Source: Deltaproteobacteria bacterium
GTDB taxonomy: Bacteria > Desulfobacterota > Desulfuromonadia > Geobacterales > Geobacteraceae
Length of the DNA: 64,000 bases
NCBI GenBank assembly: GCA_021848385.1
Contig: JAJZUQ010000002.1
Coordinates: forward strand, 88,571-152,570
Direction: 5' to 3'
How positions within the stretch are numbered: position 1 is the first letter of the stretch; each line of letters opens with the position of its first letter. Made by a program: the position numbers and the translations under genes. The notes beneath the pieces were generated by a model. The model was not told the origin of the DNA. It was given only the letters and a program-made list of their open reading frames with translations, and ran no database searches. Below, one piece after another: positions 28,818 through 40,200 of this stretch.

Positions 28818-30359
28818 TTACTCAACTTTCTTGATGTAGAGCGCACTCGCCCCGTCATCCAGAAGCCCTTCTTTCTTCACTTTTTCCAACAGGACAAGCT
28901 CTTTGCGCTTTTCATCGTAAGCGTAGTCCGCCAGATAGTTCTGACTCTGCCGGGTCCGCCATCTCTCTTCCAGCGACGATCCGTCCCATGTAAAAGCGAC
29001 CACCGCACTCTTTCCATATGACCTGCTGTTCCCCACGACCCAGAAGCCGCCGTTCTGTGGCACAATTATTTCGCCGCTCGCGGTGACCATGATCCGCTGC
29101 TGGAGGAATATCCAGCGCATGGGATCACCGGTCGTCCGGAAACTGCTCAGGTCGGGGCGCTGGAAATAGAGTTCGGACCCGCCGTACTTGTCGCTGCTCC
29201 GCCACAATTCATCCCGTGAAGCTGAATAGACCATCAGGTAGCCATCGGGATGGAGAACCACGAAATCGGTTTTCCCCTCCCGGTCCTTGAACTGGTTGAA
29301 GTTGTAAAGAAAGGCAAACCGGGGGAGCTTGAGGGGATTCTTCATCTCATAGCGGTCGCCGCTTTTGACAAGTTCGTAGACATCACCATAGAAATCAGCA
29401 TCGGTCGACATTTCCTGCACATAAATCTTCGTCTTCCCCCCGGCCAGCGCCATCCCTCGCATGAAATAGGGGAGGTTTTCGGCGATCTTTTTCAGGCCGG
29501 TACCGTCCGCCAGATAGACACGCGAAGCGAGATTCTCGCCGTTCAGGACCGTCAGGTAGACCTCCGGCACGCCATCGCCATCAAGATCAGCCGTGTCCAC
29601 GCCGAGTATCTTCTCATCGCCGCTGGTCGAAACTTCGGCGATGAGCTTCAGCCCTTCACCCATCCGGTAGTATTTCAGGCTGCGATTCCCGGCTACAAAA
29701 ACCTCCCGCTCTCCATTGGCCAGGGTTCTTCCCAGTGCGATACCCCTCATGACGCCGGTCAGACGCTGGCTCACCCATCCGCCACCAGCGGATTTCGCAA
29801 CCGGAGCCGCCCGTATGATGTCCGTCTGGGTGGCACTCTCGGCAGCTTTTTCAGCAGTTGACGGTTTTACGATATCCATAGGCTTGACAATATCAGCCGG
29901 TGGAGCCACAACCGGCACCGTCACGGCCCCTGCCACCGGTGCGACCGGTTGTGAAGACACTGTCGACGCGTAATTCTTTGCGATCCCGCCGGCCAGCACC
30001 TGCGCCAGTTTACCGACAGCGGCGATCAGCTCGTCCTGGCTTTCACCCTGAACAAAAGATCGGGTTACCACATCCCCTTTGACATTCCTGGCAACGGCAT
30101 CGATGCTGAACACCTTGCCGATCTGCAGATAACTTCCGCTGACAATTACTTCGGCCCCGGTTTTGTTGTCGAGGGTTGTAACGGCATCGCTGGTAATCCT
30201 CGTTGTAAGGAGAGTCTGAAGTATCCCTTTCAGCTCATCCTTGTTCTGCCCGCCCGTAACGGAGAATTCGCTGACATAGGCCTTTATGGGGGCCGCGCCG
30301 ACAGCGGGTATGTAGAGAAAAAATAAAAACAGGGCAAGGCATACTGCAAACTTTTTCAT
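28818..30359 (-). CDS. Exported VCBS/FG-GAP repeat protein of unknown function
   Basis: This 513-aa protein has a signal peptide, 'CLALFLFFLYIPAVGA'. The N-terminal part of the mature protein (about 25-135) looks like a TolB/CsgG-related periplasmic domain ('GILQTLLTTRITSDAV', 'GSYLQIGKVFSIDAV'). A Pro/Val/Ala linker follows at about 145-190, and the C-terminal 300 residues contain VCBS-like propeller units such as 'DTADLDGDGVPEVYL'. AAGGAG precedes ATG 30359. It probably acts in the periplasm or at the cell surface. I cannot name a function. It has its own terminator. Confidence 0.75.
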   Translation of the reverse strand: MKKFAVCLALFLFFLYIPAVGAAPIKAYVSEFSVTGGQNKDELKGILQTLLTTRITSDAVTTLDNKTGAEVIVSGSYLQIGKVFSIDAVARNVKGDVVTRSFVQGESQDELIAAVGKLAQVLAGGIAKNYASTVSSQPVAPVAGAVTVPVVAPPADIVKPMDIVKPSTAEKAAESATQTDIIRAAPVAKSAGGGWVSQRLTGVMRGIALGRTLANGEREVFVAGNRSLKYYRMGEGLKLIAEVSTSGDEKILGVDTADLDGDGVPEVYLTVLNGENLASRVYLADGTGLKKIAENLPYFMRGMALAGGKTKIYVQEMSTDADFYGDVYELVKSGDRYEMKNPLKLPRFAFLYNFNQFKDREGKTDFVVLHPDGYLMVYSASRDELWRSSDKYGGSELYFQRPDLSSFRTTGDPMRWIFLQQRIMVTASGEIIVPQNGGFWVVGNSRSYGKSAVVAFTWDGSSLEERWRTRQSQNYLADYAYDEKRKELVLLEKVKKEGLLDDGASALYIKKVE

Positions 30360-30474
30360 GGCAACTCCTTACGGGTGGTTTCAAACGTGGGGCGATTATG
30401 GCAAAGGGGGGTCTGCAAGTCAAAACATTTACGGTACAGCTGATTTTAACCCACGGGATGCGCGCCTCCCATGT

Positions 30475-30507
30475 AAAAAAAAAGGGGGAGAGTTTCCCCT
30501 CCCCCCC
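30475..30507 (-). terminator. Terminator of the small periplasmic protein gene
   Basis: A GGGGGAG/CTCCCCC hairpin is followed in the minus direction by nine Ts. It lies about 25 bases after the stop at 30531. Confidence 0.85.
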
Positions 30508-30530
30508 CTTCTAACCTGCATCGACAGGAA

Positions 30531-30803
30531 TCAATTGTTGGTGTTCAACTTGTCGAGGATCGCTTCTGCTTCTTTCAGCTTGTCCTGGAGCTTCTTCAGC
30601 TCTTCGGCGGAGTAAACTTTCTTGCCTTTCTTGATCTCCGCGTTCAGCTTCCTCATCTTCTGCTGGATGCTGCTTACTTCACCCATGCAACCTTTGGAGG
30701 CGAGGAGGCACTGGTCCTTCTCTTCCTTCGTCATCTGGGCAAAAGCCGGCATCGCCGCCGACATCATGAATGCTGCCATTACCATAACCGCTACCTTCTT
30801 CAT
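30531..30803 (-). CDS. Small periplasmic coiled-coil protein
   Basis: This protein is 90 aa from ATG 30803 with GGAGG upstream; the track's longer version has no such signal. It has a signal peptide, 'VAVMVMAAFMMSAAMPAFA', then a short mature helix-rich protein. Two Cys lie near its start ('QCLLASKGCMGE'), and a Lys/Glu-rich coiled coil follows ('EELKKLQDKLKEAEAIL'). I do not recognise a named family. It has its own terminator and lies between two other exported-protein genes, which suggests an envelope role. Confidence 0.78.
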   Translation of the reverse strand: MKKVAVMVMAAFMMSAAMPAFAQMTKEEKDQCLLASKGCMGEVSSIQQKMRKLNAEIKKGKKVYSAEELKKLQDKLKEAEAILDKLNTNN

Positions 30804-30880
30804 GGCGTAACCTCCGTTCAAGGAATTGAAACTCTGAAGACAATTAGAGCAGCTTTTCACACCTTGTCAACCGGGAGAAT

Positions 30881-30908
30881 AGTGCGCCGGAGTTTCCCCC
30901 GGCGCACT
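30881..30908 (-). terminator. Perfect 10-bp hairpin after the porin gene
   Basis: AGTGCGCCGG pairs perfectly with CCGGCGCACT across an eight-base loop, 12 bases past the porin stop. In the minus direction it is followed by ATTCTCC rather than a clean T-run, so it may be a weak terminator or an mRNA-stabilising end. Confidence 0.6.
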
Positions 30909-30920
30909 GCCAACCGTCAC

Positions 30921-32327
30921 TTAAAAGGCGTAGTTAACCTGCAGTTTGGTGGTGTAGGGATTGACCGGCCAGGAGCCGCTCGTAGGCTTGTAGTAGTCGC
31001 CGAGGACCATGTAGGCAGCCTGAACACTGGTGGTCAGGTTGTCGTACAGTTTGTAACCGATCTCGGTGTTGATCTCGGTGCCAAGATAGTCGCCTTTGTG
31101 TGTGCCAGTAGTGTCCCTGGCAATAGCACCAAAGCCCACGTTGCTGTTCACGAAGAACTTGTTGATGGCCAGATCATAACCGAGGTAACCACCGAGGAGA
31201 CCTTGACTAGCGTTGTTCAGGTCCATCACGACAGCCCGGTCGGAGGTCATGTTGTACTTGTTGCGGAGCATGAGCTGCATCTCGCCAGCATAGAAGGCAT
31301 GGCCCGGAGTATCCGTGCTGCGTTCGTTGATGGTCTGGAAGTCGTTGCGGGTGCTCGTATTGTTGTCCCTGTTGCCGGAGATGTAGAGGGCGTTGGCGCG
31401 TAGGGTGCCGGGACCCAGTTTCGCCTTTGCTCCCACGTTGGCGGCAAGAGAGCTCACCTTCTGTGCATTGCCTGGGAACAAGGTATCTCCGAGTTTGCCG
31501 GCCTGGTAGATGACGAAACCGTCGATGGTGACAGGCCCGGCCAGCGCTTCGGCGTTCACGCCGAACATGTTGATGGCGGTGCGATCCTGGGTCTGGCGAA
31601 GCACATCGCTGTAAAGGAGGTAATAGTCAGCCCCTACCTTGAAATTCTTGGTAACATTGACCTTGGCGTTCAGGTTGACCAGATCGCGGGTCAGGTAGCC
31701 AGGGGTAGAATTCTGAATCGTGCTACCGGCAACAGTGGTAGCGGAGGGAACCCCCAGATAACTATTCGTAGCGGGAGCACTGCCGGTCGTGGCATCGTCA
31801 AACCGGAAGTAGGCACCACCGAGAGAACCGAAGCCCATCTTGGCCTTGGCAACCAAACCGGCAGCGTCATTGTTGAAGATGATTCCCTTATAGCCGTCGT
31901 CAAAGCCCTGGATACCGAGCTTCACGTTGAGCGGGGTGGAGGGGATATTGAAGTCCAGATAAATGTTCTTGGTTTCCAGGTTGGTCTGGTCGGCACCGAT
32001 GCCACCGCCGTTGTTCCGAGTGGTACCATTGGAGTTATAGGAGTTGTCACCCCAGCGGGAATCGAATTCAAAGTGGGTGATCAGTTTCAGGTCGTCATTC
32101 GCCTTGGCAATGTACATGAGGCGTGCCCGCTGCTCGATGTAATTGCTCGTGGGAGAACTGACGCTCGGTGTAGTTTTCCCGACTAATCCATTGTCGAAAT
32201 TGTCGATGATCCCCCGCACCCGGAACAGGCCGTGGAACTCGTTTTCAAACGCCAGCGCAGGCACCGCCGTTGCGACGGTCAGGGCTGATACTGCGGCGAC
32301 AGCCAAAAGTCTCTTTTTCATGCTCAT
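30921..32327 (-). CDS. Outer-membrane beta-barrel porin (OmpJ-like)
   Basis: This 468-aa protein has a signal peptide, 'AVAAVSALTVATAVPALA', and alternating beta-strand patterns throughout. It ends in the aromatic residue of 'LQVNYAF', the usual signal for outer-membrane insertion. The N-terminal segment 'FHGLFRVRGIIDNFDN' is like the abundant Geobacter porin OmpJ, which I recall lying beside the methylmalonyl-CoA genes in G. sulfurreducens; that naming is from memory. GGAGG lies six bases before ATG 32327. High expression is plausible, given the strong ribosome binding site and the stable 3' hairpin. Confidence 0.85.
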   Translation of the reverse strand: MSMKKRLLAVAAVSALTVATAVPALAFENEFHGLFRVRGIIDNFDNGLVGKTTPSVSSPTSNYIEQRARLMYIAKANDDLKLITHFEFDSRWGDNSYNSNGTTRNNGGGIGADQTNLETKNIYLDFNIPSTPLNVKLGIQGFDDGYKGIIFNNDAAGLVAKAKMGFGSLGGAYFRFDDATTGSAPATNSYLGVPSATTVAGSTIQNSTPGYLTRDLVNLNAKVNVTKNFKVGADYYLLYSDVLRQTQDRTAINMFGVNAEALAGPVTIDGFVIYQAGKLGDTLFPGNAQKVSSLAANVGAKAKLGPGTLRANALYISGNRDNNTSTRNDFQTINERSTDTPGHAFYAGEMQLMLRNKYNMTSDRAVVMDLNNASQGLLGGYLGYDLAINKFFVNSNVGFGAIARDTTGTHKGDYLGTEINTEIGYKLYDNLTTSVQAAYMVLGDYYKPTSGSWPVNPYTTKLQVNYAF

Positions 32328-32465
32328 TTGTTACCTCCTTCGTTGTTGATTAAGAATCAAAATTAAAATCCATCACATTCTGCAGTCTGCTGCTTCCAAC
32401 CTTAGGGATACCACCACCTTTCACAAGAGAGTGCCGATATGCTCGGGTACGTTTAAATCCCCCTC

Positions 32466-32520
32466 CAAAAGAAAAGCCCCGCTCCGCTCCCCGACATTAC
32501 GGGCAGACGAAACAGGGCTC
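32466..32520 (-). terminator. Candidate terminator of the short minus-strand transcript
   Basis: In the minus direction AGCCCTG pairs with CGGGGCT over an imperfect 19-bp stem whose inner part is CCCG/CGGG, followed by TTTCTTTT. Its left arm overlaps the end of the 35-codon ORF. It would end a short transcript before the porin gene. Confidence 0.55.
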
Positions 32521-32604
32521 TGAACAATGCTGTCCCGCAGGACGCAAGACATTGGTCTTCCCGTTACACTTCTGTTGGCTAGTGTTCATGCGTGTAAGGT
32601 TCAT
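32497..32604 (-). CDS. Possible 35-codon Cys-rich small ORF
   Basis: The ORF starts at ATG 32604 with AAGGA five bases upstream. The peptide has four Cys, three clustered at the end in 'HCSEPCFVCP', and no membrane segment. It ends inside the left arm of a terminator-like hairpin. The track shows a longer ORF, but only this start has a ribosome binding site. I do not recognise a family, and no peptide-modifying enzyme is adjacent. It may instead be part of a structured RNA. Confidence 0.35.
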   Translation of the reverse strand: MNLTRMNTSQQKCNGKTNVLRPAGQHCSEPCFVCP

Positions 32605-32765
32605 TATTATCCTTGCCCGATGAAGCTGCACTAATATAAACCCTTGATTACCGGATGTCAACAGTTGCAAGCGTCCAGCGACGCCTGAACCTGGCCACCA
32701 TCCCACGGTTAGTCGTGGGAAAGCCCAACCATCAGGTCTTTGACTCAACCGGTAGCCACATCAAA
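32605..32765 (-). ncRNA. Candidate structured leader or orphan structured RNA
   Basis: This minus-strand stretch is GC-rich and contains a 7-bp hairpin TCCCACG/CGTGGGA (32701-32720) flanked by further short complementary segments (GGTTGGGC/GCCC, GGTT...AACC). It lies directly upstream of the Cys-rich ORF and is bordered by AT-rich DNA with TATAAT-like sequences. The hairpin resembles those at IS200/IS605 ends, and the arrangement of an RNA ahead of an ORF resembles riboswitches and HEARO/omega RNAs. No transposase or nuclease gene is present. This is a weak call. Confidence 0.3.
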
Positions 32766-32934
32766 AAATATCAACGCAAACGATGTTTTAAAATTTATGA
32801 AACAATATAATTATATTCAAACCAAAGTCAAGGAAAAATCGTCGACATTTATCCGGCAACGTAAAGATATTTCCGATTAGACGGGTAGTTACACATCTGC
32901 CCGCACCTTGCAACACTGATTCTATCGCAGCTAA

Positions 32935-32990
32935 CCCCTCTAAATCTCCCCTTATCTAAGGGGGGACTGCGGGGAGGGTTAGATTTAGAG
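32935..32990. repeat. CCCCTTATCTAAGGGG-type intergenic repeat
   Basis: The core CCCCTTATCTAAGGGGGG is flanked by CCCTCTAAATC and a complementary GATTTAGAGG, giving a long inverted repeat. It lies just beyond the stop of the epimerase gene. The same family recurs at 33535-33613 and, in shortened form, at 50258-50291. Confidence 0.65.
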
Positions 32991-33001
32991 GTTACATGGT
33001 G

Positions 33002-33421
33002 CTAGACCCTAATTCTGTGCCCCGACCGGCATAGTTCAGTAAGAACACCGTTACTGCTTTTGGGATGAATGAAGGCAATCCGGGCACCGTGGGCTCCATT
33101 ACGGGGGACGGCATCGATCATGCGGGCGCCATCCTGCACGAGCTTTTCAATGGCAGCCTCGATGTCCTCTACTTCGTAGGCGATATGGTGGATTCCTGGA
33201 CCGTTCTTTACAAGAAACCCGGCAATTGGGCTGTCATCCCCCGTCGGCTCCAGAAGTTCGATCTTCGATTCACCAATCTGGAAAAAGGCAACCCGGACCT
33301 TCTGCTCTGCCACCTCCTCGATGCCTTCGAGGCTCATGCCAAGGCTGTTCCGGTAAAAAGGGATCGCCTCGTCGAGAGACCGGACCGCAATGCCGATGTG
33401 ATTTATTTTTTCAAGCACCAT
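33002..33421 (-). CDS. mce: Methylmalonyl-CoA epimerase
   Basis: This epimerase is 139 aa from ATG 33421 with GAGG upstream; the track's start adds 21 unrelated residues. It is a vicinal-oxygen-chelate fold protein. Metal-ligand segments are 'INHIGIAVRSLDEAI' (His), 'GIHHIAYEVEDIEAAI' (His) and 'GVLTELC' (Glu). It interconverts the R and S forms of methylmalonyl-CoA between the carboxylase and the mutase. The order mutase-epimerase on the same strand supports this. The 205-base gap to the mutase gene carries repeat elements. Confidence 0.93.
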   Translation of the reverse strand: MVLEKINHIGIAVRSLDEAIPFYRNSLGMSLEGIEEVAEQKVRVAFFQIGESKIELLEPTGDDSPIAGFLVKNGPGIHHIAYEVEDIEAAIEKLVQDGARMIDAVPRNGAHGARIAFIHPKSSNGVLTELCRSGHRIRV

Positions 33422-33534
33422 GAACCTCGTTTCCAGGACGTTGATTGCTTCAACCGTGTTTACAGGACGGTCTGCATGCTGCAACTATTCCGCTTGTAGA
33501 CTGGTACTCTGTAATTTTTGTTTCTTCATGCATA

Positions 33535-33613
33535 ACCCCTCTAAATCTCCCCTTAACTAATGGGAGACTTCAAGGCTTCCCCCCTTAGATAAGGGGGGAC
33601 TGAGGGGGGTTAG
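33535..33613. repeat. CCCCTTAGATAAGGGG-type intergenic repeat, double copy
   Basis: Two partial units lie side by side: CCCCTCTAAATCTCCCCTTAACTAATGG, and then CCCCCCTTAGATAAGGGGGG followed by GAGGGGGGTTAG. It fills the gap between the mutase and epimerase genes. It matches the element at 32935-32990. Confidence 0.65.
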
Positions 33614-33626
33614 ATGCCAGATGGCG

Positions 33627-35279
<1,653 letters not shown>

Positions 35280-35301
35280 AAGTTCACTCTCCATATGCAG
35301 A

Positions 35302-35333
35302 TGTAGGGGCGACCTTCCAGTCGCCCCTACGTA
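35302..35333. repeat. TGTAGGGGCGAC palindrome
   Basis: TGTAGGGGCGAC and GTCGCCCCTAC form an inverted repeat with a seven-base centre. It lies in the gap between the carboxylase biotin subunit gene and the mutase gene. It shares its edges with the elements at 1968-2021 and 48558-48586. Its presence inside the longer ORF version of the mutase argues for the downstream start. Confidence 0.7.
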
Positions 35334-35359
35334 GTATCGCTTCATTTCAGCGCTAACGG

Positions 35360-38260
35360 CTAGAGTACCGCCTTAAGATACTCCATGGTCCGCTCCCGCT
35401 TTGCCTTTTCAATCAGCTTGGGATCCACCTCAACGAATTTCTCATCAGGCGTTATCTTGAAGAGCGGCTGACCTTTATGCACGATGGTCCCGTCTCCGCC
35501 TTCGATCAGTATCTTGTCGATGGTGCCGGAGAAGGGCGCCCGGATGGTGTTGAACATCTTCATGACTTCAATGATGTACAGGGGCTGATCCTTCTCGAAG
35601 TGCATCCCTTCGCTGACAAAGGCAGGGAGCCCCGGTGCCTCCTGGGCATAGTACATCCCGCCGCAGACCGCAACGATTTCGTCGGCCTTGGTGGCCGGTG
35701 GCGGCACCAGGATTTTTTTCATCCGGGCCTGGAGGTCGAGGTCGGTGAGATAATCGGGGATCACTACTTCCATGTCATCCTGTACGCACATATCCCAGAA
35801 GTTGGTGTTGCCGCCAATCAGGAACAGCATGCCAAGCAGTTCCAGTCCACACTCGTAACCATAATGGGCCGAACGAATCCGGTCCCACGTCTCGGCATCA
35901 AACCCTCCCTGCGGCTTTTCCTTGTTCAATACATCATTGAGCTTGAAGTACTCCTCCCGCTCGAAACCGAATTTTTCCCGCAGGGTGCGGTAGAAATGCA
36001 GCGACTGCTGGAGCAGTTCATTGTCATGATCCCAGATAATCTCCGCTGCCGGCTTATGAGGGCGATAGCTCATGTGCATGTACTCGTAGGTCTCGTTCAA
36101 CACGCCGAGCGGGTTACGCAGCCAGATTACCTTTCCCTTGTCGATGCGGAAATTCTTGGTGTTCATGGAAAGCCAGCCGGAGAGTAGATGGGGATCATCC
36201 AGCAGGCGTGCCATGGGACGGGTAAGCAGGGTCCCTTTGCGATCCAGGATGGCCGAAATGTTTTTCAGTTCCCTGGCACACATGTCCGGTTGGCCGGCAT
36301 ACTGCTCAGTAACCATTTTGGCGTAGTGTTTTTTCATCTGGATGAAGGCGTAGACAACATCCAGCCTGTTTGCCTCTTCCTTGAGGGTGCCCACCAGGGT
36401 CAGATACGGGACCACGAAACGGGTGGTGGGCTTGGCATTGACATTGCGCCCCAGGAACCAGTTGACCAGACCATAGTGGAACTCCAGGTTGGTGGCCAGG
36501 GAACTCCCCCGCAGGGTGGTGCTGCGCAGCACTTCGGAAAGACGCTCGTAGCTGCGCAGGCGGTCCTCCCCCTTGGTGAGCAGCAGGGCGATATTGGAGT
36601 CATAGGCGCCGGCCACCTTGTACTTCACGAACAGGCCGGTGTCGGGATTCAGCATGCTGATTCCCTGGTCGTCCCGCACCTCGCCCTTGATCGGCTTGGA
36701 CCAGTAACGGACCATACCGCCGGCATGGGGGGAAAGGGAAGCATCGGTTGCGTTCAGGCGGGCCTCAACCGAGGCGTTGAAACGGACAACCCTCTCCGGC
36801 TTGGGCAGACGCTGTTTGTGGCGCGCCAGGAGGGCCATGGCCTCGACCAGGGACTCGACGGTGAAGAAATCGTTCTTGTCCTTCGGGTTGGTGAACTTGA
36901 GGGAGTAACAGAGTTCGGTCACCCGGTGCTCCACCTGGATCCTGGTGTTGACCTCCATGAAGTAGTGGCGGTCACGGTCCACGATGCACTCGAAGGTTGA
37001 GGCGGAATCCAGCCCGACCGCCTCACCGAAACGGGCAGACTCTTCTTCCATTCGTCTGAGGACCTTCAGGTCGCTTTCGAGGGCCTTGACCTCTTCCTTC
37101 CTGCCGGCGGCTTTGGCTTTTTCGATGGCGGCCAGCAGCCCTTCCTGGGTGACAGAGACCTCAAGCAGCTTCTGCTCGTGCATCTGGAGTGAGCAGTCGC
37201 GCCCCCCCAGGGAAATGCACCACTCACCGTTCCCCAGGAGCTGGATCTCGTTATGGCGGGTCTGCTCGATGTTCAGCTCGATCAGGACGTTTTTGTTGTC
37301 GCCAACCCCGTTGGCTTTTACCTCGTTAAGGACCTCACGCACAAGGGTCGGAGCTTCGGCGGCCGCCTTGGCGATCATTTTCTCGTCGGCATTCTTGGCA
37401 GCCAGAAGCGACGCCCCCAGAATACGCTGTCCCTTACCGCCGCCACCGCCTATGGCCTTCAACCGGAAACGGCTTTTGGGGTGCTTGCGGAACAGTTCGG
37501 CAACCTCTGTCTCGACCTGGGCACACAACTCTTCTATGGAATAAAGGTCGATCCCCTTGGCGTAGGAGGTCATCAGGATATGATCGGCCAGGGTCTCGAG
37601 GGGAAGCTTGGTATCCTTCAGCAGCTTATTGTCGCAGGGCAGTTCTTCGGCCTTGACCAGTGCCAGCAGTTGCTCCCGGGTCGGGTGCTTTTTCAGCAGG
37701 GTCCTGGCGGTGACGTTATCCACGCCGGGAGTGACACTGACATTCACCGACAGGGCGGTACGCTTGGCCTCGTCCTTCTTGCCGGCGCGAGCCTGGGTAG
37801 CGGCACAGGGGCCGATAAAGCTGAGTCCGGCAGCCTCGATGGCCGCCACGAACTCTTCATCTTCAGCCATGAAACCGTACCCGGCGAAGATCGAGTCGTA
37901 ACCGTTGTCCTTGGCGATCTGGATGATCTGGTTGATCCGCTCTACCCGCTCTTCCTTGCTGGCGCCGGTATAGTCGGGCACCCGGTGGACGCGACGTGAG
38001 TCGGTCAGCTGGCGCAGTTCAGGGGCCAGGGCATTGGGGTAGACGATGGAATCCTTCTCAGAAAGGAGGATGCCGAAGTGGGTAATCCCCATTTCCTGGT
38101 AAACGTCCATCGCTTCCTTGCGGATCGGGCCACGGCAGACGATCAGCGGCTTCAGGTCTTCACAGGAGAAAGAGCGCACCCACTCTGAAGTGGATTTGGC
38201 CAGTCGGCGCTCCCGGTGGATCAGCGGGTTGTGCATGTAATAATCGGCTGCTTGTGGCAT
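35360..38260 (-). CDS. Acyl-CoA (propionyl-CoA) carboxylase, biotin carboxylase plus biotin carrier
   Basis: At 966 aa this is long for the family. It has an N-terminal biotin carboxylase fold with the ATP-grasp glycine loop '[12 protein letters not shown]' and the catalytic segment '[14 protein letters not shown]'. A middle region of about 250 residues has no clear domain. The C-terminal biotinyl domain carries the lysine in 'EVMKMFN'. It would carboxylate biotin and hand it to the carboxyltransferase encoded just upstream (45 bases away). Propionyl-CoA as substrate is inferred from the mutase and epimerase neighbours. Acetyl-CoA, or use in the reverse direction, is possible. Confidence 0.87.
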   Translation of the reverse strand: MPQAADYYMHNPLIHRERRLAKSTSEWVRSFSCEDLKPLIVCRGPIRKEAMDVYQEMGITHFGILLSEKDSIVYPNALAPELRQLTDSRRVHRVPDYTGASKEERVERINQIIQIAKDNGYDSIFAGYGFMAEDEEFVAAIEAAGLSFIGPCAATQARAGKKDEAKRTALSVNVSVTPGVDNVTARTLLKKHPTREQLLALVKAEELPCDNKLLKDTKLPLETLADHILMTSYAKGIDLYSIEELCAQVETEVAELFRKHPKSRFRLKAIGGGGGKGQRILGASLLAAKNADEKMIAKAAAEAPTLVREVLNEVKANGVGDNKNVLIELNIEQTRHNEIQLLGNGEWCISLGGRDCSLQMHEQKLLEVSVTQEGLLAAIEKAKAAGRKEEVKALESDLKVLRRMEEESARFGEAVGLDSASTFECIVDRDRHYFMEVNTRIQVEHRVTELCYSLKFTNPKDKNDFFTVESLVEAMALLARHKQRLPKPERVVRFNASVEARLNATDASLSPHAGGMVRYWSKPIKGEVRDDQGISMLNPDTGLFVKYKVAGAYDSNIALLLTKGEDRLRSYERLSEVLRSTTLRGSSLATNLEFHYGLVNWFLGRNVNAKPTTRFVVPYLTLVGTLKEEANRLDVVYAFIQMKKHYAKMVTEQYAGQPDMCARELKNISAILDRKGTLLTRPMARLLDDPHLLSGWLSMNTKNFRIDKGKVIWLRNPLGVLNETYEYMHMSYRPHKPAAEIIWDHDNELLQQSLHFYRTLREKFGFEREEYFKLNDVLNKEKPQGGFDAETWDRIRSAHYGYECGLELLGMLFLIGGNTNFWDMCVQDDMEVVIPDYLTDLDLQARMKKILVPPPATKADEIVAVCGGMYYAQEAPGLPAFVSEGMHFEKDQPLYIIEVMKMFNTIRAPFSGTIDKILIEGGDGTIVHKGQPLFKITPDEKFVEVDPKLIEKAKRERTMEYLKAVL

Positions 38261-38305
38261 GGGTAGATATCTCCAATTCGTCGAATTAGGTATATAGATT
38301 TATGC

Positions 38306-40030
38306 TTAGTGGAACTCGCGCTGGATTGCCTGCATCGGCCCCGGCTTGTAGTGCCTGAGCAGGAAGTTCATGTTTTCTCCCAGGACCTTGCGCAGGTCGG
38401 TGGGCATGACAAGCGACGAAATGGAGCCCAATGCCAGACCTTCCTTCGGATTCATAAGCTCTTTTTCATAGCGCATATTCAGTGCGGCTTCCTCGACCTT
38501 GAGCCATTCCGCAACGTCCTTCTCCGCGTCCTTCCTGGCCTCACCGGGATCCATCCCTGCATTGACCCGCTCCTGAACTCCCAGCTTGATCCTCTCGGTG
38601 GCAGCGCCACGGACCTTGCGCAGCTCATCCTTATAGACGAACTCCTTCCCTGCCGGCCCCATAACGGCGAGACGCGTGGTCGGAAGGGCCAGAACCAGGT
38701 CGGCACCGGTGGGATAGTTGTTGTAGGATGCATAGGCACCGCCGTAGGCGTTCCGGATAATCAGCAGAATACGCGGGGTGCGGATATCGACGATGGAATC
38801 GAGCATGGCCCGGCCCGCCTGGACGATGCCGCGGGTCTCCTGTTCGCGCCCCGGCAGGAAGCCGGTGGTGTCTTCCATGAAGATTATAGGTATGTTGTAG
38901 ATATTGCAGAAGCGGTTGAAGCGCGCGATCTTGTAGGCGGAATCCACGGAGATCTGGCCTGAAGAGACTGCGCTGTTGTTGGCAACAAAGCCGACTACGT
39001 TTCCCCCGAGACGGCCGAAAGCGGTCACCGCCTCGCGGGCCCGGTCGGGCTGGATCTCGAAGTAATCACCATGGTCGCAGATCTGCTGGATCATGATCGA
39101 GACATCGAAGGGGGTATTGAAACCGGTCGGAGAGTTAAAGGACTTCTTCAGCAGGGTATTGATCTCCCAGGTCTTGCGGTCAAGGGGATCGCTGGTCTTC
39201 TGGAAGGGAGCCAAGACGCTGTTGTTATCGGGAATGTAGTTCAGGAGCTGGATCGCAGCTCGCAGGGCACCCACCTCATCTTCCACCGTCAGGTCCGCAA
39301 CCCCGGAGGCACCATGCACCTTGGGGCCCCCCAGGTCTTCGGGGGTAACGTCTTCGCCCAGGACCGACTTGACTACGCCGGGTCCGGTCAGGCCGAAGAA
39401 CGTATCGTTCGGCTGGATGACGAAGCTCCCCTGACGGGGGAGGTAGGAACCGCCGCCGGCATTGAAGCCGAACATGCACATGATGGAGGGGACCACGCCG
39501 CTGATCTTGCGGAGCGCCGTAAACGCCTCGGCGTAACCGTCCAGACCTCCCACGCCTGCCGGCACAAAGGCACCAGCTGAATCGTTCATCCCGATGACCG
39601 GGATCCCTTTTTCCCCTGCCATCTGGAAGAGAAGTGCGAGTTTGCGGCCATTGGTGGCATCAATGGAGCCGGCTCGTACCGTAAAGTCGTGGCCATAGAG
39701 GGCCACGTCACGTCCGTTGATATTGAGTATGCCGGTCACCAGCGAGGCACCGTCCAGATTCTTGCCCCAGTTCTGGAAGAGGATGTTGGGCTCTTTTTCG
39801 CTAAGCACCCGGATCCGCTCCCAGACGGTCATCCGCTTCTTGAAGTGCTGCTTCTCGATCTGGGCAATACTGACAGACTTGATCGGACGCTCGATCAGGT
39901 CATGCCCCTCTTTCATCGCCTCCTCATAGCCGCCCTTTTTGCCAGGTATTTCTCCCGGTATGGTGAAATTTACAACTTTTTCGGGCGCAAAGGGGTTCTT
40001 CAATGACGGTTGTATCGCTTTTTTAGACAT
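38306..40030 (-). CDS. Acyl-CoA (propionyl-CoA) carboxylase carboxyltransferase subunit
   Basis: This subunit is 574 aa from ATG 40030, which has AGGA eight bases upstream; the track's start three codons earlier has no spacing for a ribosome binding site. It has the two crotonase-like halves of a beta-type carboxyltransferase: '[18 protein letters not shown]' in the first, and '[17 protein letters not shown]' with 'GFLPGREQE' in the second. It transfers carboxyl from biotin to an acyl-CoA. It is probably the first gene of an operon with the biotin subunit, mutase and epimerase. The N-terminus is about 60 residues longer than typical PccB. Confidence 0.9.
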   Translation of the reverse strand: MSKKAIQPSLKNPFAPEKVVNFTIPGEIPGKKGGYEEAMKEGHDLIERPIKSVSIAQIEKQHFKKRMTVWERIRVLSEKEPNILFQNWGKNLDGASLVTGILNINGRDVALYGHDFTVRAGSIDATNGRKLALLFQMAGEKGIPVIGMNDSAGAFVPAGVGGLDGYAEAFTALRKISGVVPSIMCMFGFNAGGGSYLPRQGSFVIQPNDTFFGLTGPGVVKSVLGEDVTPEDLGGPKVHGASGVADLTVEDEVGALRAAIQLLNYIPDNNSVLAPFQKTSDPLDRKTWEINTLLKKSFNSPTGFNTPFDVSIMIQQICDHGDYFEIQPDRAREAVTAFGRLGGNVVGFVANNSAVSSGQISVDSAYKIARFNRFCNIYNIPIIFMEDTTGFLPGREQETRGIVQAGRAMLDSIVDIRTPRILLIIRNAYGGAYASYNNYPTGADLVLALPTTRLAVMGPAGKEFVYKDELRKVRGAATERIKLGVQERVNAGMDPGEARKDAEKDVAEWLKVEEAALNMRYEKELMNPKEGLALGSISSLVMPTDLRKVLGENMNFLLRHYKPGPMQAIQREFH

Positions 40031-40200
40031 CTCAGCCATCCTTCCGGTACATAGGATAAAAACTGCAAAGGGAATCGGTTCAAAGGTCTGCTTTTCTACA
40101 GGTTGCCGACAATCCGCATCTTCTCGAAGGGAAGAAACCAGAGGAGTGGCATGGGGCGCTCAACGCGGGAACGTTGAATGAATGAACTTCGAGTTTCCTG

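Noticed and set aside
32605-32765. Cyclic-di-GMP/cGAMP (GEMM) riboswitch
   Set aside because: These are common in Geobacter, but the conserved GGGACGCAAAGCC core is not present here, nor did I see it elsewhere in the window.
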